Of a stretch of DNA of 64,000 nt, positions 33,237 to 43,879 are shown piece by piece. The notes under the pieces were generated by a model. The model did no database searches. It saw only the letters and a program-made list of their open reading frames with translations, and was not told the origin of the DNA. The translations under genes were made by a program, and so were the position numbers. This DNA is from Sarcocystis neurona (taxonomy: Eukaryota > Apicomplexa > Conoidasida > Eucoccidiorida > Sarcocystidae): contig KL647297.1 in assembly GCA_000727475.1 (NCBI GenBank), positions 2,265,295 through 2,329,294 on the forward strand, given 5' to 3'. Within the stretch, counting starts at the first letter, position 1; the number at the start of each line of letters is the position of its first letter.

Positions 33237-33982
33237 ATGCCTGCCGTGCAGCTTCGTCAACCAAAACGGGTGTGTGATGATTCACTTTGTCAAGAGGTAG
33301 GCGGCTGCGGTGCTGCTACCGAAATAGTTGCTGCTGCGGACGCAAGAGTTGTTGGTGCAATTGCCACCGGTGCCGCTGCTGCTGCAGCTTGATGCTGCTT
33401 GATGCTGCTCGTTGCCGCCGATATTCCTATAGGAGAAGCTCGTGGAGCCATGTGGCTGTGTGCGAGGCAGTCTCCTTTTCTACTGGCCAGCTGCATGCGG
33501 GAGCAGCAGCCGCGGGCCGAGAAGCGCCGGCTATGGTTGTTTGCTAGTAACATGAGTTTTGTTTGTCGGTGACGTGACCCGTTGATGTAAAAAAGCGGGC
33601 TTTTCAAGCCTTTCGGTGTACCGCGTGTGACGGCGGCTCTTCGGTTGCTCTCTTGATTTTGTGTCTTGTCGGGTCTTCGTGCATTTTTGCTCTTTTCGCA
33701 CGCTGAATTCTGTGAACTTTCCTGACCGCCTCCCCGTCTACTCCAGAAGGCCCTTGCTGCCCCGTTCCACTCTTTTTTACTGTTTTTTATCGCGTGTGGA
33801 AGCCGGTCGTCCGTGTTTTAATCTCCGCATCTCTTCTAGCTGCTGAAAAGGCCGCTGCAGCCGAAAAATTAGGACTCAAACGGAGACAGCAGAGAAGGCC
33901 CATGTACGTTGTGTGTGTGCGCCGGGGACGGCATTTGGTTCGTGTTCCTCTCCTGTTCGACCAGCCTTTTCCACCTATGTAG
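33237..33982 (+). CDS. two-exon gene for a ~98-residue basic protein
   Basis: Exon 1 starts at ATG 33237 (MPAVQLRQPKRVCDDSLCQE, then Ala-rich) and can end at ACC G|gtgccg (33369) or at GTT G|gtgcaa (33354). Exon 2, 33840-33982, follows a pyrimidine-rich tract and ctcttctag, completes the Ala codon, and reads AEKAAAAEKLGLKRRQQRRP, then VCVRRGRHLVRVPLLFDQPF to TAG. Without splicing, exon 1 meets a TGA at 33390 inside the Ala run and then stays open to 33572. The Arg-rich C-terminus would suit an RNA-binding or mitochondrial ribosomal protein, but that is a guess. A minus-strand 87-codon frame (33290-33553) overlaps exon 1 and is the main rival. Confidence 0.5.
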
Positions 33983-33989
33983 CCATTTC

Positions 33990-34370
33990 CTGGCGTACTC
34001 TTTTTCACCTTTCCTCCTTTTCATCTCCGTCCCACTCGACACGCACGTCGAACTCCTCCGCGGTATCTCTGGCCCTTTGGTAGTCCGTCGCGGCGTTCCG
34101 CATCACCAGCCTGTTGTTCCCTTGTTTTCCCATCCACTTTTTTCTCTCTTCCGAAATCCTACGTCTCCTCCGCTGCGTGGCCGACATTCCCTTCCAGCTT
34201 ACTACATCCGCTCTCCCGCCTTCTCGCCTTTGCCGGCGGCGGCGCTTTTCCTCTCTGCGTTCCGTCTACTCTCCTTGGAGCTGCCTGTCCGGATTCTTCC
34301 ACATCGAACAGCTTCAGTTCCTTTCGCTGTCTTCACCTGGTTGCGGCCGTCCCGCCGCATGGTGGGAAGT
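33990..34370 (+). other. pyrimidine-rich tract
   Basis: The plus strand is dominated by TTCTC, CCTTT and TCTCC blocks from just after the stop codon at 33982 to about 34370. Frames here are Leu/Phe/Ser/Pro-rich and unconvincing. It could be the 3' region of the plus-strand gene or the 3' untranslated region of the converging minus-strand gene. Confidence 0.5.
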
Positions 34371-34400
34371 GTGACGCGGCCGTAGTGGCGAACTGGGAAA

Positions 34401-34931
34401 CTAGGAAAGTTGCGAAAGACCTGACATTCTAGAGAAGTTTTGTCCCCTGTCCCTGCTCAGCTTTCGCCTGTGCTCCCTACGAGCAGACTGCAGCAGTACT
34501 TCTTCCTCCTCTAGAGCTTCACGGAGTGATATCTCACCTTGAAAAGGGAGACTCAACTGGACACACCAGCACGGCCTTCTTCCCCCTTTTTTCATTTTTC
34601 AGTAACCTGCCGAAGGAGAAAACTTGTAAGCGCCGCGCATTCCGCTCAACCCCAGAGATTTCGACCAATTTTTCCTCTTCGTGGATATGCCCCTTGTGTA
34701 CCACTACTCAGCGTCTTGTCACGCAGCCTCCAGGGTCGCACACCTGTATGCTATACATTCACGGATAGCCTTCCTACAGGATAGTAGACATTTCTGCCTT
34801 TCGTACGTAGGAAGAATACAGAAACTGTCTTCTCGCAACAGAGGTGTTTCTTGTGTCTTAGAACACAGAGCCGAATTTTCTCCTGTATGAGAAAAAGAAG
34901 ATATTTCTTGTGGTGGGCAGCGAACACGAAC
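34401..34931 (-). CDS. minus-strand multi-exon gene, 3' part
   Basis: The clearest exon is 34931-34744, after gttgctaatcag, ending TAC AG|gtgtgc two bases into a codon. It reads VRVRCPPQEISSFSHTGENS, then PLLREDSFCILPTYERQKCL with five Cys. The last coding part ends at TAG 34401 and contains SLREALEEEEVLLQSARREH, then RRKLSRDRGQNFSRM. It can be an exon after ctcccttttcaag or part of a 64-codon ORF from ATG 34595. Between them, around 34710-34620, an acceptor (gtacacaag) precedes HIHEEEKLVEISGVERNARR. The combined product would have a Cys-containing first half and a charged helical end. The exact middle exon is unresolved; no family recognised. Confidence 0.4.
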
Positions 34932-35973
34932 CTGATTAGCAACACAGGAACAGCGGGAAAATCGAAGGAAACTGAGGCAGCTGCCACGCTGAAGTGGAGT
35001 GTGCAGCCCCACAACAGGATATAGTGGCATGTCTGTATACGCACATACATATGCGGCTATTGAAGTAGACAAACTTCAGCGTGTCTCTGCGTTACTTTTT
35101 GCGTAGGGATGAATAAGCGTACTGGTCTCTCTGCGTATAGCCACACTCATATATACCCCATGTGGCTCCTTATGAGGGCGTCCTCAAAACACTTACACGC
35201 ACATCCACACATTACAACATAACGCAACAAATGTACATATATATACATGAGCACCGGTAGATCTACACACCCTCACACATCTCTCGTTCTTTCATTTCGA
35301 CCTTTCACTCTTCCTTTCTCTCGCAAAATATATCTCTGTTTCTGTCTGCTTCTCTGCGCACGAGAACAACTTGCGGTTCTAGCGGGAGGGAAAGGACAGA
35401 GACAGTAGCAGCAGCGGACTTCTGTCTTGCACAGACACGCAGACATCAAGGCCATGCAGGCTTCACACCTTCGTTTACACAGCAGGGGTACCCTTTGTCC
35501 TTCCGTCGCATTTCGCTTCTCCTCTTGCAGCAACAGGGGTAGTAACGGGACGAAAATGCCTTGCTGTTGCGCTCTTGGTGACGGGCCAGCAGCAGAGGTG
35601 CACTGCGTGACGCCTGAAGTGAAAATCTCCACAGCGGTACCTTCTCTTGTGGTTACGTGCGCGCGACACTCCTCTCGCTCTGTCCATGTCTGCCTGTATT
35701 TATGAGTGCAGCGCTATATTGACACGCATCTAGTGTAGACATGGAAAGTATGTGATTATCTGTGCACCTTCTTCCTTTGCTTGTTCCACTTCCAGTGGGC
35801 CGCCGACCCTTCCAACAGGAAGCCTGCGGCAGCGCGCTCCAGTGGACGTGCGCATGTAGTAGGATGTCTGTGTGATCTTACAACTCGTCTTTTCTGTTGC
35901 TCGTGATGGAGTCGTTTCTCTTTGAGTGAACACGAAAAAACGAGTTTTATCCCTGTCCCGTGCCTTGCTTTTC

Positions 35974-36239
35974 AGCCGCACACCACCGCAGCAGCCCAGC
36001 CTCTGCGCAGGATACGCGGCGCACCCGCGACAGCACGGCAACAACAGCACACGGGCAGCGACCGCAGCAACGTAGCAGCAGCGAGGCAGCAGCGTCTGGG
36101 ACAGACGAGCAGTAGCAGCGTGTCACCGGCAGCGTCTCAGCAGCAGTGCAGCAGCGGGTCAGCAGCAGCGCAGCAGCAAGTCAGCAGCAGGAGAGCAGCA
36201 GAACACCGAGGGGCATCAGCAGGGCGTGATTCGCAACGC
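35974..36239 (+). CDS. Gln/Ala/Ser-rich exon, plus strand
   Basis: After cttgcttttcag the plus strand reads PHTTAAAQPLRRIRGAPATA, then runs of Gln, Ala and Ser encoded by CAG-type repeats (QQQHTGSDRSN, SSSSVSPAASQQQ). It reaches CGC|gtaact at 36239, or TAA at 36243 if unspliced. This is the composition typical of coccidian homopolymer-containing proteins. It may join the frame starting at ATG 36262. Confidence 0.4.
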
Positions 36240-36261
36240 GTAACTTGACGAGAGCAGGCAC

Positions 36262-36538
36262 CATGCAGACAGAGGGGACGGCGCTGCTGGGGAATCGCGC
36301 ACGCATCCCTGCCGCATCAGCAGCAGCTGCTGCTACTGCCAGCAGCCGGCAGACAGCAAGAGAAGCAGAGCAGACTGCAGCAGTAGGCGTGCAGTCGATG
36401 TATCCCGCAGCAGCAGAGGAGGGCTGCGCTGCCAGTCCTACCGCAGCAGAGAGTGGAGCGACTCTGTCCGACGACCGAAGCCACCCAGTACGTTGCATGC
36501 GTTCTATTGACCTACGTGTATATATCAAGGAAAAATGA
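36262..36538 (+). CDS. Ala-rich ORF or first exon, plus strand
   Basis: ATG 36262 lies in a good context (GCACCATGC). The frame reads MQTEGTALLGNRARIPAASA, an Ala run, and an acidic Ala/Ser-rich section (EEGCAASPTAAESGATLSDD). A strong donor, CCA|gtacgt, follows in phase 0 at about 36489; unspliced, the frame ends at TGA 36536. A minus-strand frame over the same bases is Ala/Val/Leu-rich, a mirror effect of GCA/TGC repeats. Confidence 0.4.
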
Positions 36539-36539
36539 A

Positions 36540-37060
36540 GTAGCTGCGCACGTGCACATATGATAACCACGCGTAAAAGAAGGAAGTTCAGTTGGAAGGA
36601 TATACGTACGTGTCTTGATGTACGTAGGCTGTAAAAATATTTCTCCTGGCGCGGCGCTACTTCTTTTGTGTCTCTGGCGTCGTACACGTCCTGACCTCCA
36701 CGGTGTACATACACTCCACCAGTCAACACTACATGCATATATGTACATATATTTACATACACACGTAAATAGGTACCGCTGTGTCCACTTGTACAGATGT
36801 ATACGCCCGCTCGCAGATGTAAAGTATACACGTATAGAAGTCTTTGGACGTAGATCAGATAAGTATAAAGCATATGTATGCACGTATTTCTACAGAGGTC
36901 AAAATACAGTGTAAAGCAAATATAGATGTATACATAGGTACTTGTACATAGATTAAAGTGGAGTTGGGGGGGTGTATATGTACGGATGTATGCATATAAA
37001 GAAATGTGCGCAAGGCTGCATATAGCTACGCGTATATGTCTTGGCCCACCAGGACGAACG
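36540..37060. other. microsatellite-bearing stretch, no gene
   Basis: TACA/TATA repeats occur around 36730-36780 and 36860-36990, with a poly-G run near 36965. No splice-bounded frame is seen. Confidence 0.5.
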
Positions 37061-37090
37061 TCGTCCGTTCAGCAACTCCGCCCATATATG

Positions 37091-37955
37091 TTAGCTGCTG
37101 CGCTGCTGCAGTGGCTGTGGCTTCGTTGCAGTTTCACCGTCGCCTCTCTCCACCGTTTCTCCCGTTGCGGCGCGGGGGTGGCAGCGAGTGAAGTTCGAGT
37201 GCTGCACACCTTCGTGCTGCGCCGCTGCTGCTCCTGGAGGTGCAGCTGCCGCCTGCGCCTGCTACTGTTGCGCCTGCTGCTGTTGCGCCTGCTGCTGCTG
37301 CGCCTGCTGCTGCCCCTGTTGCTGCTGCTGCTCGTGGTACTGTTGTGCGTCTGCCGCTGCGCCACCGCTGCCGTTCCTGGAGCTGCTGTCGCTTGTGCTG
37401 CCTCTGTTCCCTTGGTTCTTTTCTGTCACTTGTGTTGCTGCGGATGCGGCGGGTGCTGCGCTGCTGTTGCCGGTACATGCTGCTCCTGTTCCTGGTGGGG
37501 CCGTACACGTCCGTGCGTTGCTGTGCTGCTGTTGCTCCTGCTGTTGTACGCGGCTGCTACCAGCAGCAGCAGCAGGTGCTGCTGGAGAAACGTGCGACGA
37601 CAGGAGAGCGTTTGCAGGGCGAGCGACACGGCGCCGAAGCAGACGATGTTCTCCTCTCCGTCGACGACGTAAGACAAGCTTTTGATGGATTTCTTTCTGC
37701 CTACAAAGGACGCGTCATTCCTGTCCTAACGCATCCATACGTCCACACATATGCACATACATATATACATGTATGTACACGTATATTCATCCATGCACAC
37801 ACACACGTATATGCGTGTATGCACGTCTATATGTAAGCAGACGTCTACGTGTGTAAAATTATGACCGTGGGGTAGTCTATCTGATTTGTTTCTCTCGCCT
37901 TTCGTTTGAAGCACGTCAGTTCTTCATGCGCCTTCTTCGCGTCCACCTCTGCAAT
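37091..37955 (-). pseudogene. Gln/Ala-rich gene with an in-frame TAG in the Gln run
   Basis: On the minus strand, after an acceptor at about 37707 (gtcctttgtag), one frame reads QKEIHQKLVLRRRRRGEH, then ANALLSSHVSPAAPAAAAG. Ser/Thr/Asn-rich sequence and blocks of four Gln plus Ala follow, and the frame ends with TAA at 37091-37093. A single TAG at 37262-37264 stands where every neighbouring codon is CAG; the frame stays open for 56 codons beyond it. An upstream minus-strand exon candidate near 37955-37865 (VDAKKAHEELTCFKRKARET) is Lys/Glu-rich. Either the TAG ends or breaks the protein, or it is removed by splicing. The plus strand offers a competing frame at 37560-37740 (DDVLLSVDDVRQAFDGFLSA), so strand assignment is not certain. 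Confidence 0.4.
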
Positions 37956-38751
37956 CATACATACATATATGTGCCGGGGACAGACACGTCAGAGAAGACG
38001 AGGAGACGGCGTATTTGGTGAAGGGATTTCTCGGAAAGAAAAGGGTGGTTTGTGACGTTGACGTACGCGTGCCGCACGATGACACCAACCCACTTACGTC
38101 TTCGTTTCTTGCTTTTTCTCTTCCTCTCTCCGCTCTTTTCTTCTATGCATGCGTCTACCTTCGCATGGAGTTTTTCTTGTGTGTCACGTGCAAACGATCG
38201 GACGTGCCTTTTCCTTCTTCGCTAGTGTGCTCTCTGCGTCTCTCTCTGTTCCTCCCGCAGCACAGCAGCACACGCCGCTCCTGCCGCTGCTAGTGCTGCT
38301 GCCGCTTCTCCTGCGCACGCGTATGTAGTCGCAGACGTATTTTCGTGTGGCTCCCCACGCACGAGTCCCTCCGTCTCTCCCAGCGAACCGGAGCTGCGCT
38401 TCCGTCTGTGTGTGTGGCGCCCGATGTGTTGCGCCACTTTTTGAGATAACGATTGCGTGGTGTCGGGCGTGGCCCTGGCGGGCTTCTCCGTGCGTGCCCG
38501 TGTGTGTGCCGCTTTCTCTACGACACAACTGCAAACACGCCAACGCTGGAAATGCAGTCACTTGCTGCCTGCGTCACCGTCTTTCCCCCTCCTCGCGTTC
38601 TGTACATATATATCTCTTCACTCAGCTGTTGCTCTTCCCCTCCCGTCTTACGCGTGTACAAACGTCTTCGTTGTTCTCCTTCTTCTCGTCGAACTCGTGT
38701 GGGTCACCACCGCCCCTTCGGACGCCTAAAACGCAGACAACTGCCTCGCAG

Positions 38752-39582
38752 CAACATTCCGCGGGCACACCACCGTGTTGCGGCGGTGAGTGGGTCTGTG
38801 TTGCTCGTCTCTTTCTGCACGTGTGCGTGCGACAGCGAGGACGCAGGCGAGGTCGAGAAACCCCTGCTGCCCATAATCGACCGGGGCAGTGGGGGACACG
38901 TGGCACTGCGAGAACTTCTGTGTTTCTCAGGTCTGCTGTGGACTCAGCAACGCGCCTTACACTCTCACGCGCGTATACACGTCCACGCGCACGTACGAAT
39001 AAAAAGCTTCGTATGTACAGGAACGTACCTACGCAGCAAAGAGACAAACACACGTCTAGGCATAGAATTGCACGTGTGGAGACGCGTGCACAGCCGCGCA
39101 CAAGTACGCATACGCTTCTCTCTTCGGAGACGACTGCAGCCAGAAGAAGAAGAAGGGGGAAGAGGAGGCGCGCTTTTACGCGGTGACGTGGTTCTGCCGT
39201 TTTGCTTTTCGTGGTGCGTTGTTTACCACCCCGTGCGCTGTGTTTTGTTTGCTTCCTTCCCACTTCTCCGTCTCGTTTTTTTCCCAGTCGGTGTATCTCT
39301 CTGTCTCTCCACAGGGCCTGTCCAGCGCGTCTCCGCTTGCCCGTCAGAAGGTGGGAGAGGCACCCAGCGGTCGCGCATCAGTGAAAATGCTGTCGGTGCT
39401 GAAATTTGCTTCCTGCGCAGGAGGGGTCGCAGTCACGGAAAGAAAACGACGCAAGGCTGGTCATCGCCGCCTTCGTGCTCTCCTTCCTGTTCCCGCCCAT
39501 CGGCTGCCTCTTCTTCTGTCTAAATCTTTGTAGGCGCCGTCCTCACATGGAGACGCACACACATAACTTAAGACATCCGTAA
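38752..39582 (+). CDS. 3' exons of a membrane protein with a C-terminal helix
   Basis: The last exon, 39421-39582, follows a tttgcttcctgcgcag acceptor and reads EGSQSRKENDARLVIAAFVL, then SFLFPPIGCLFFCLN and a basic, His-rich tail to TAA. LSFLFPPIG inside a 20-residue hydrophobic span is a clear transmembrane signature with a di-proline kink. The exon before it, 39315-39350 (after tctctccacag, SSASPLARQK, CAG AAG|gtggga), joins in phase 0. Earlier plus-strand candidates are 38752-38785 (ends gtgagt) and 38836-38930 (EDAGEVEKPLLPIIDRGSGG, after gtgcgacag), which join each other in phase. The link from 38930 to 39315 is out of phase, so an exon or a different donor is missing. No family recognised. 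Confidence 0.45.
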
Positions 39583-39799
39583 ACACGCGTGCGTAGAATT
39601 CTACGTGTAGAAACACGTGCGTGTCTCGACGCCTTCCATACGTCTGCGTATATATACGCCTGCGGTACGTGTGTAGAGATATCCATGCATCTACACTATA
39701 TATATATGTATGTACACGTGTATATACGTTATGTGCACCTGTTTATTGGTTGTTGCAAGTGTGCTACTAGTGCCCCACGTACAACCGTACAGGTAATAT

Positions 39800-40630
39800 A
39801 GACGTGTTGTAATTACAAGCAGCTGTGGCTCCGCCGGTGCTCCTGTTGGTCCAACGGTGGTAGGGGACGGCTGCTGCGCTTCTCCTGTTGCTGCTCCTGC
39901 GGTACGTCTCGCTGCGTAAAGAGTGTCGGAGGACGCGGAGATGAAAACGCAGGTGTTGCTGCCACAGCGCTTCGGACCACTCACAGACAGGGATGCCTGC
40001 TCGACCGGGAGAATTTTCGGAGAAGTAGCATATGCGCTGTTGTTGGTGCTGCTGCAATGCGGCTTGTAGTACTGTGGAAGTGACCCTACAGCTTGATCAG
40101 TGGTGGCTGTGCTGTTAGATGCTGCTGGGCGCCGATGACAAGGTAATCGGTGCTGCTGCTGAGGGCTGCGCACATAGGCGGGCCTGCTGCTGCTGCCGGT
40201 TTACCAGCCACGTCGCTCCCCCTGCTGCTGTTGCTGCCGCTGCTGCTGCTGCGAAGGTACTATTTGCGTCTCTTGCCAGTGCCTCTTTCTGTGCTGCTGA
40301 CTCTGACTTGTATAGCACAGACAAATTCGTTGCTGCCGCTGCTGCTGCGAAGCACTGCACGCCGCCGCTGCGACTACGGGGTGCGGCTGCTTCTGCGTGG
40401 ACCGCACTGGCCAGTCCTGCTGCTGCTATTGCTGTAACGTGCACCTCCTCAACTCCGTTCAGAGGAGGCGGTTTCTCATTCTCTTGTGCGGCTGGTGCTC
40501 TTGGCGTTTTTGGGATTGCTGGTAGGTGCCGCACCTGTTCTTGGCTCCCCCTGTGTTTCTGCCGCTGCCATGGTGTTGTTCGTTGCTGCTCCTGCTGCTG
40601 CTTTGCCGCTTCTCCGGGTGCTGCGTCGTG
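39800..40630 (-). CDS. Ala/Gln-rich two-exon segment, minus strand
   Basis: Exon 40630-40205 follows ccgctag and reads through AKQQQEQQRTTPWQRQK, PKTPRAPAAQENEKPPPLNG, VEEVHVTAIAAAGLASAVHA and Ala runs, ending CTG|gtaaac in phase 0. After a 133-base intron, exon 40071-~39800 (after cacttccacag, phase 0) reads YYKPHCSSTNNSAYATSPK, then ILPVEQASLSVSGPKRCGSN and SNTCVFISASSDTLYAARRT. The two phases agree. The 3' end probably has another donor near 39800 because the frame then enters TACA repeats. The TAG preceding 40630 could be a real stop rather than part of an acceptor. No family recognised. Confidence 0.45.
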
Positions 40631-40790
40631 CTAGCGGTCTGGTGCAGTGCTCGTGGTGCTCCTCTGTTGCTCTTCTTGATGGTGCTGCTGCTCCTCTGCA
40701 GCTCTTGCGCGTCACCGGTGTTGTTGCCGCTGCTACTTGTGTGTTTCTCTGGTGTTGTTGATGTTGTGCTGCAGCAACTCCGCCGGACAG
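40150..40790. repeat. dense CTG/GCT triplet repeats
   Basis: Many short CTG/TGC/GCT runs on the plus strand, CAG/GCA on the minus, give Leu/Cys/Ala frames on plus and Gln/Ala frames on minus. They lie in and beside the minus-strand exons. Confidence 0.8.
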
Positions 40791-41338
40791 CCCGCGTTAC
40801 GTCTGGGCGGTGCGTGCGCTCGAAGTCGGCAGTCTGCTCTCGTTTGTTTATTCGTTGGTGATCATCATGATCCTTTCAGATTTTACCCTCGTGTACAGTC
40901 AGAACAAAGCTCACTTCGGCGTGGGCTTCTAGTGCCTCCGCCACTTTTTCTCCTTCTTGCATATGAAGATGTACTTAAATCTGTTTGTATATATACATAC
41001 ATGTATATCGATAGAAGTGAATGACCGTTGCAGTCGGCTAGTACATGTGCAAGCGGAAGAGACTGTAGAAAAATGAAATTCTGTAGCAGGATACACGTTT
41101 TTTTAGCGTGCAGGAACATTTTCATCTGTTTGCACGAATGGAATCATGGATAGTTTTTCCTGTGTATGCGAGGAGATGGCGGCTTTGGCCGGCATGCAGA
41201 GTCGGATAACCGCAGACCCCGGTGTGAGATTTCGAAATTAAAACGCTACTGTGTCCCTGGTGTGCAAGGATGTACTGAGGTATATATATGTGTATATATA
41301 CGTGTTCATTTGCTGTTCACGTCTTTCTCTTCCTTCCG

Positions 41339-41342
<4 letters not shown>

Positions 41343-41372
<30 letters not shown>
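41343..41372. repeat. (TA)n run, about 14 units
   Basis: An uninterrupted TATATA run. Similar pure (TA)n runs lie at 53406-53432 and 54366-54394. Confidence 0.95.
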
Positions 41373-41374
<2 letters not shown>

Positions 41375-41379
41375 CCTTA

Positions 41380-42600
41380 GCTGTGGTGTCCGCGTACCGT
41401 CAGAGTTCAAGCTGGGGAGAAATTTGGACAATTGAGCTGTCGTGGGTCTTTCTCTCTGCCACGCAGGCAGGAAGAGAACCTCTTGTATGGGCACTCACAG
41501 CAGTACGCCTACCCCGTGTATGGCTCCTCTTACGTAGCAGTACGCAAGGGTGGCCGTTGCAGGACTGCAGTGTGCAGTTCTTTTCGCCACGTGTACTTGT
41601 TCGTCCTTTTTTTTAAAGAGAAAGTTTCAGGGTAGCAGCAGCATCGCTGCTTTGTCACGCAAGCAACAATGCTGGTATCTGTGTCCTCTCTTACTAGAAG
41701 TGCAGCAACGGCAGCACTGAGCTGTTTGTGTCCACGAATCGGGGCGAACAACGGTAGTGTGGGGATAGCAGGAGCACCATTCTTTTCAGAATGGCACAGC
41801 CGATGCAGCCGCCTCCTACACACGTGAAAGGACTCGCAGCAGCGGCAGCGCTACTCACAGATCTCGCTTGGACAGGTCACTCGGTCCAGGCTGTGCTACG
41901 AGATTCCCACGATTTGCTTCGCTGCCAGTCCGCCTCGTCTTCTTTTCTATTTTTTCATTTTGTGCCTCTAATCGCCGGCCTTTTCGCCTGCTAATGACTT
42001 CTATTACACCTTCTGCTCAACTCGGTCACGTGAACTGTCCATCTTGCTCTACCATTCATTGCGTCAAGTTACCTACCACAACACGCCTGGCTGTTCAAGT
42101 TCTTCTGCTTTCCACTCCGCATTTATTCAGTGCCTCGCGCACCAACCGCGCCGCACCATGGACAAGTTGAGATGATGTGAAAGCGCAAAGGTCTACTGTT
42201 TAGAGCGAGTATAATATCCTTCGTATAGCACGCACGGTGTGACTGTGGGTCTGCGCCGGTCACGCAAGAGTGCGTTTGTATTGAACATACCTTTGCTTAA
42301 ACTATATCTGGAATGCGGAAGTGCTGCCGGATATTATGTGTACGTATTATCATCTAAGTGTAAGCAGAAGGCCCTCTAGCCGTCCATGTTGAGGAACGCG
42401 TGTCCAGCGTATTCCCACATTCAAAAAAACTCTCTGGCGTCAGTGGGCTGCTGCAGTTCGAGGTTACACTAACAGTGGGACTCTCGTGGCAGCAGTTGTA
42501 ACAAGAATTTTCTAGTCAGTAGGGAAGACATAATGGTGAAGACTCTGATACGCACACTAGGATAATACCCTAATGTGGAGTGCAAGGGGGAAGCGGACAC
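41380..42600. other. no confident gene
   Basis: Short plus-strand frames (41432-41635, 41791-41994, 41868-42170) and a minus frame (41530-41823) overlap without clear splice sites. MQPPPTHVKGLAAAAALLTD near 41797 looks protein-like but is isolated. Confidence 0.35.
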
Positions 42601-42630
42601 CCTGGATTGAAGCTCCGCGGACTATAATAA

Positions 42631-42736
42631 GGTGGTGACTGCTGTTGAAGGAGCTGACACAGAAGCTAATAATCTCGACATTGTAGGGTGGTGACTGCTG
42701 TTGAAAGAGCTGAGACAGAAGCTAATAATCTCGAGA
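42631..42736. repeat. tandem duplication, 56-base period
   Basis: GGTGGTGACTGCTGTTGAA(G/A)GAGCTGA(C/G)ACAGAAGCTAATAATCTCGA occurs at 42631 and again at 42687 with two mismatches. First of several local duplications in this region. Confidence 0.9.
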
Positions 42737-42781
42737 CAGTAGTGAAAATGCCCTGGAACAACATCAGTTGGCGTTAAAGGT

Positions 42782-43019
42782 TCATAAATACGAGCCACCC
42801 TGTTGAAAAGAGTGAAGACATCCGTGCCGGCGCGTGTGCCTCAGCGGGCCACGTGGTACAGAGTTATCCCCTCCATTTACTCTAAAACCTCCACCATCTG
42901 CCACTGCTGTGTATTGTTCAAAGTCAAAGCTGTTATTTGCAGCTACCGCCCATTTGAAATGGACAAGCTGCTGACGTAGTGATGCTTGTTCGGCGGCCAC
43001 AATAGGGCGGCATTCCTGC
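42782..43019 (-). CDS. minus-strand exon, unknown product
   Basis: After a gacagaggcag acceptor at 43020 the frame reads ECRPIVAAEQASLRQQLVHF, then KWAVAANNSFDFEQYTAVAD and GGGFRVNGGDNSVPRGPLRH, to TGA at 42782. Composition is strongly protein-like. The acceptor sequence itself is duplicated 63 bases upstream (repeat 43003-43128), which gives two near-identical alternative acceptors. It could be part of a decayed mobile element, given the surroundings, or a host exon. Confidence 0.4.
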
Positions 43020-43128
43020 CTCTGTCCCAGTAGTATTCAAAAGAGTTGGATTCTGAGTGCGTTAGTAGGGCGGCAATCCTGCCTCTGTCTCAGTAGTATT
43101 CAAAAGCGTTCGATTCTTAGTGCGTTAG
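43003..43128. repeat. tandem duplication, 63-base period
   Basis: TAGGGCGGCA(T/A)TCCTGCCTCTGTC... ending AGTGCGTTAG is present at 43003-43065 and 43066-43128 with about six mismatches. Confidence 0.9.
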
Positions 43129-43498
43129 AACACACCATTAGCCTTGATGTATCTCCCACGGAACAGGTAGAAATATCTACACAATTCATTCCGTATTAAG
43201 CCCTGTCGCGGAGAATGGGAAAAGAATATTGACTCTCTCAAAGACTCTGCATTCATGCATGTCTTCCGGTGCTCTCTTTGATCATGACCTCTTGGCACAG
43301 ACTCTGGTCCTTTTTCTCCGCTATGAGGAAAAGGGCTTCCCCCACACAAAGTCGCAAAGCTCTGTCATTGGTTGCATGGTTGCATCCCGTGTTCATCGTA
43401 GCCTGTGCTGTGGAAGTAACTAGACGCCGTATCTCCTGAGTGGCTTCACTTTTACCCAAGGGACTTGTTGACAAGGAGGCGTGAATTCTGTGGGGTAC

Positions 43499-43665
43499 GC
43501 GCCGTAATCCTTTTACATTAAAAGTAGGTATAGGCCACATGACGTACGTAACTGCACTTAATCACTGTGTAGTTGTCGACTGCGCCGTAAACCTTTTACA
43601 CTAGGAGTAGGTATAGGCCACATGACGTATGCAAGTGCACTTCGTCACTGTGAGGTTTTCGATTG
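43499..43665. repeat. tandem duplication, 83-base period
   Basis: GCGCCGTAA(T/A)CCTTTTACA...GTAGGTATAGGCCACATGACGTA... occurs at 43499 and 43582. The 3' parts have diverged more than the 5' parts. Confidence 0.9.
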
Positions 43666-43879
43666 TTCGCATACGTACGCGCCCTTCCATCTTACATACA
43701 CAAACCTACGCACTGTCAGGCTCAAAGTTCCATGAGCAGGACCTTGACGCATCTTTCTGATCTGCAGTTGCCCACTGTGGTAATATACAACTGTGATGTT
43801 TGTAATTCGGTATATGGACCTTGTACCACAACGCAGCCTAGTAGGGGCGCGGTGCTCACGGGCCTATAGGTCGTGACAG

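Noticed and set aside
33390..33392. TGA as a selenocysteine codon.
   Set aside because: It sits in a GCT/TGA/TGC repeat, no downstream selenocysteine-insertion hairpin was recognised, and a phase-matched intron explains it.
36986..37836. Leu/Cys/Ala-rich plus-strand frames of up to 228 codons.
   Set aside because: They mirror the CAG/Gln repeat on the minus strand. A short plus-strand piece near 37600-37720 does look coding, so the rejection is not absolute.
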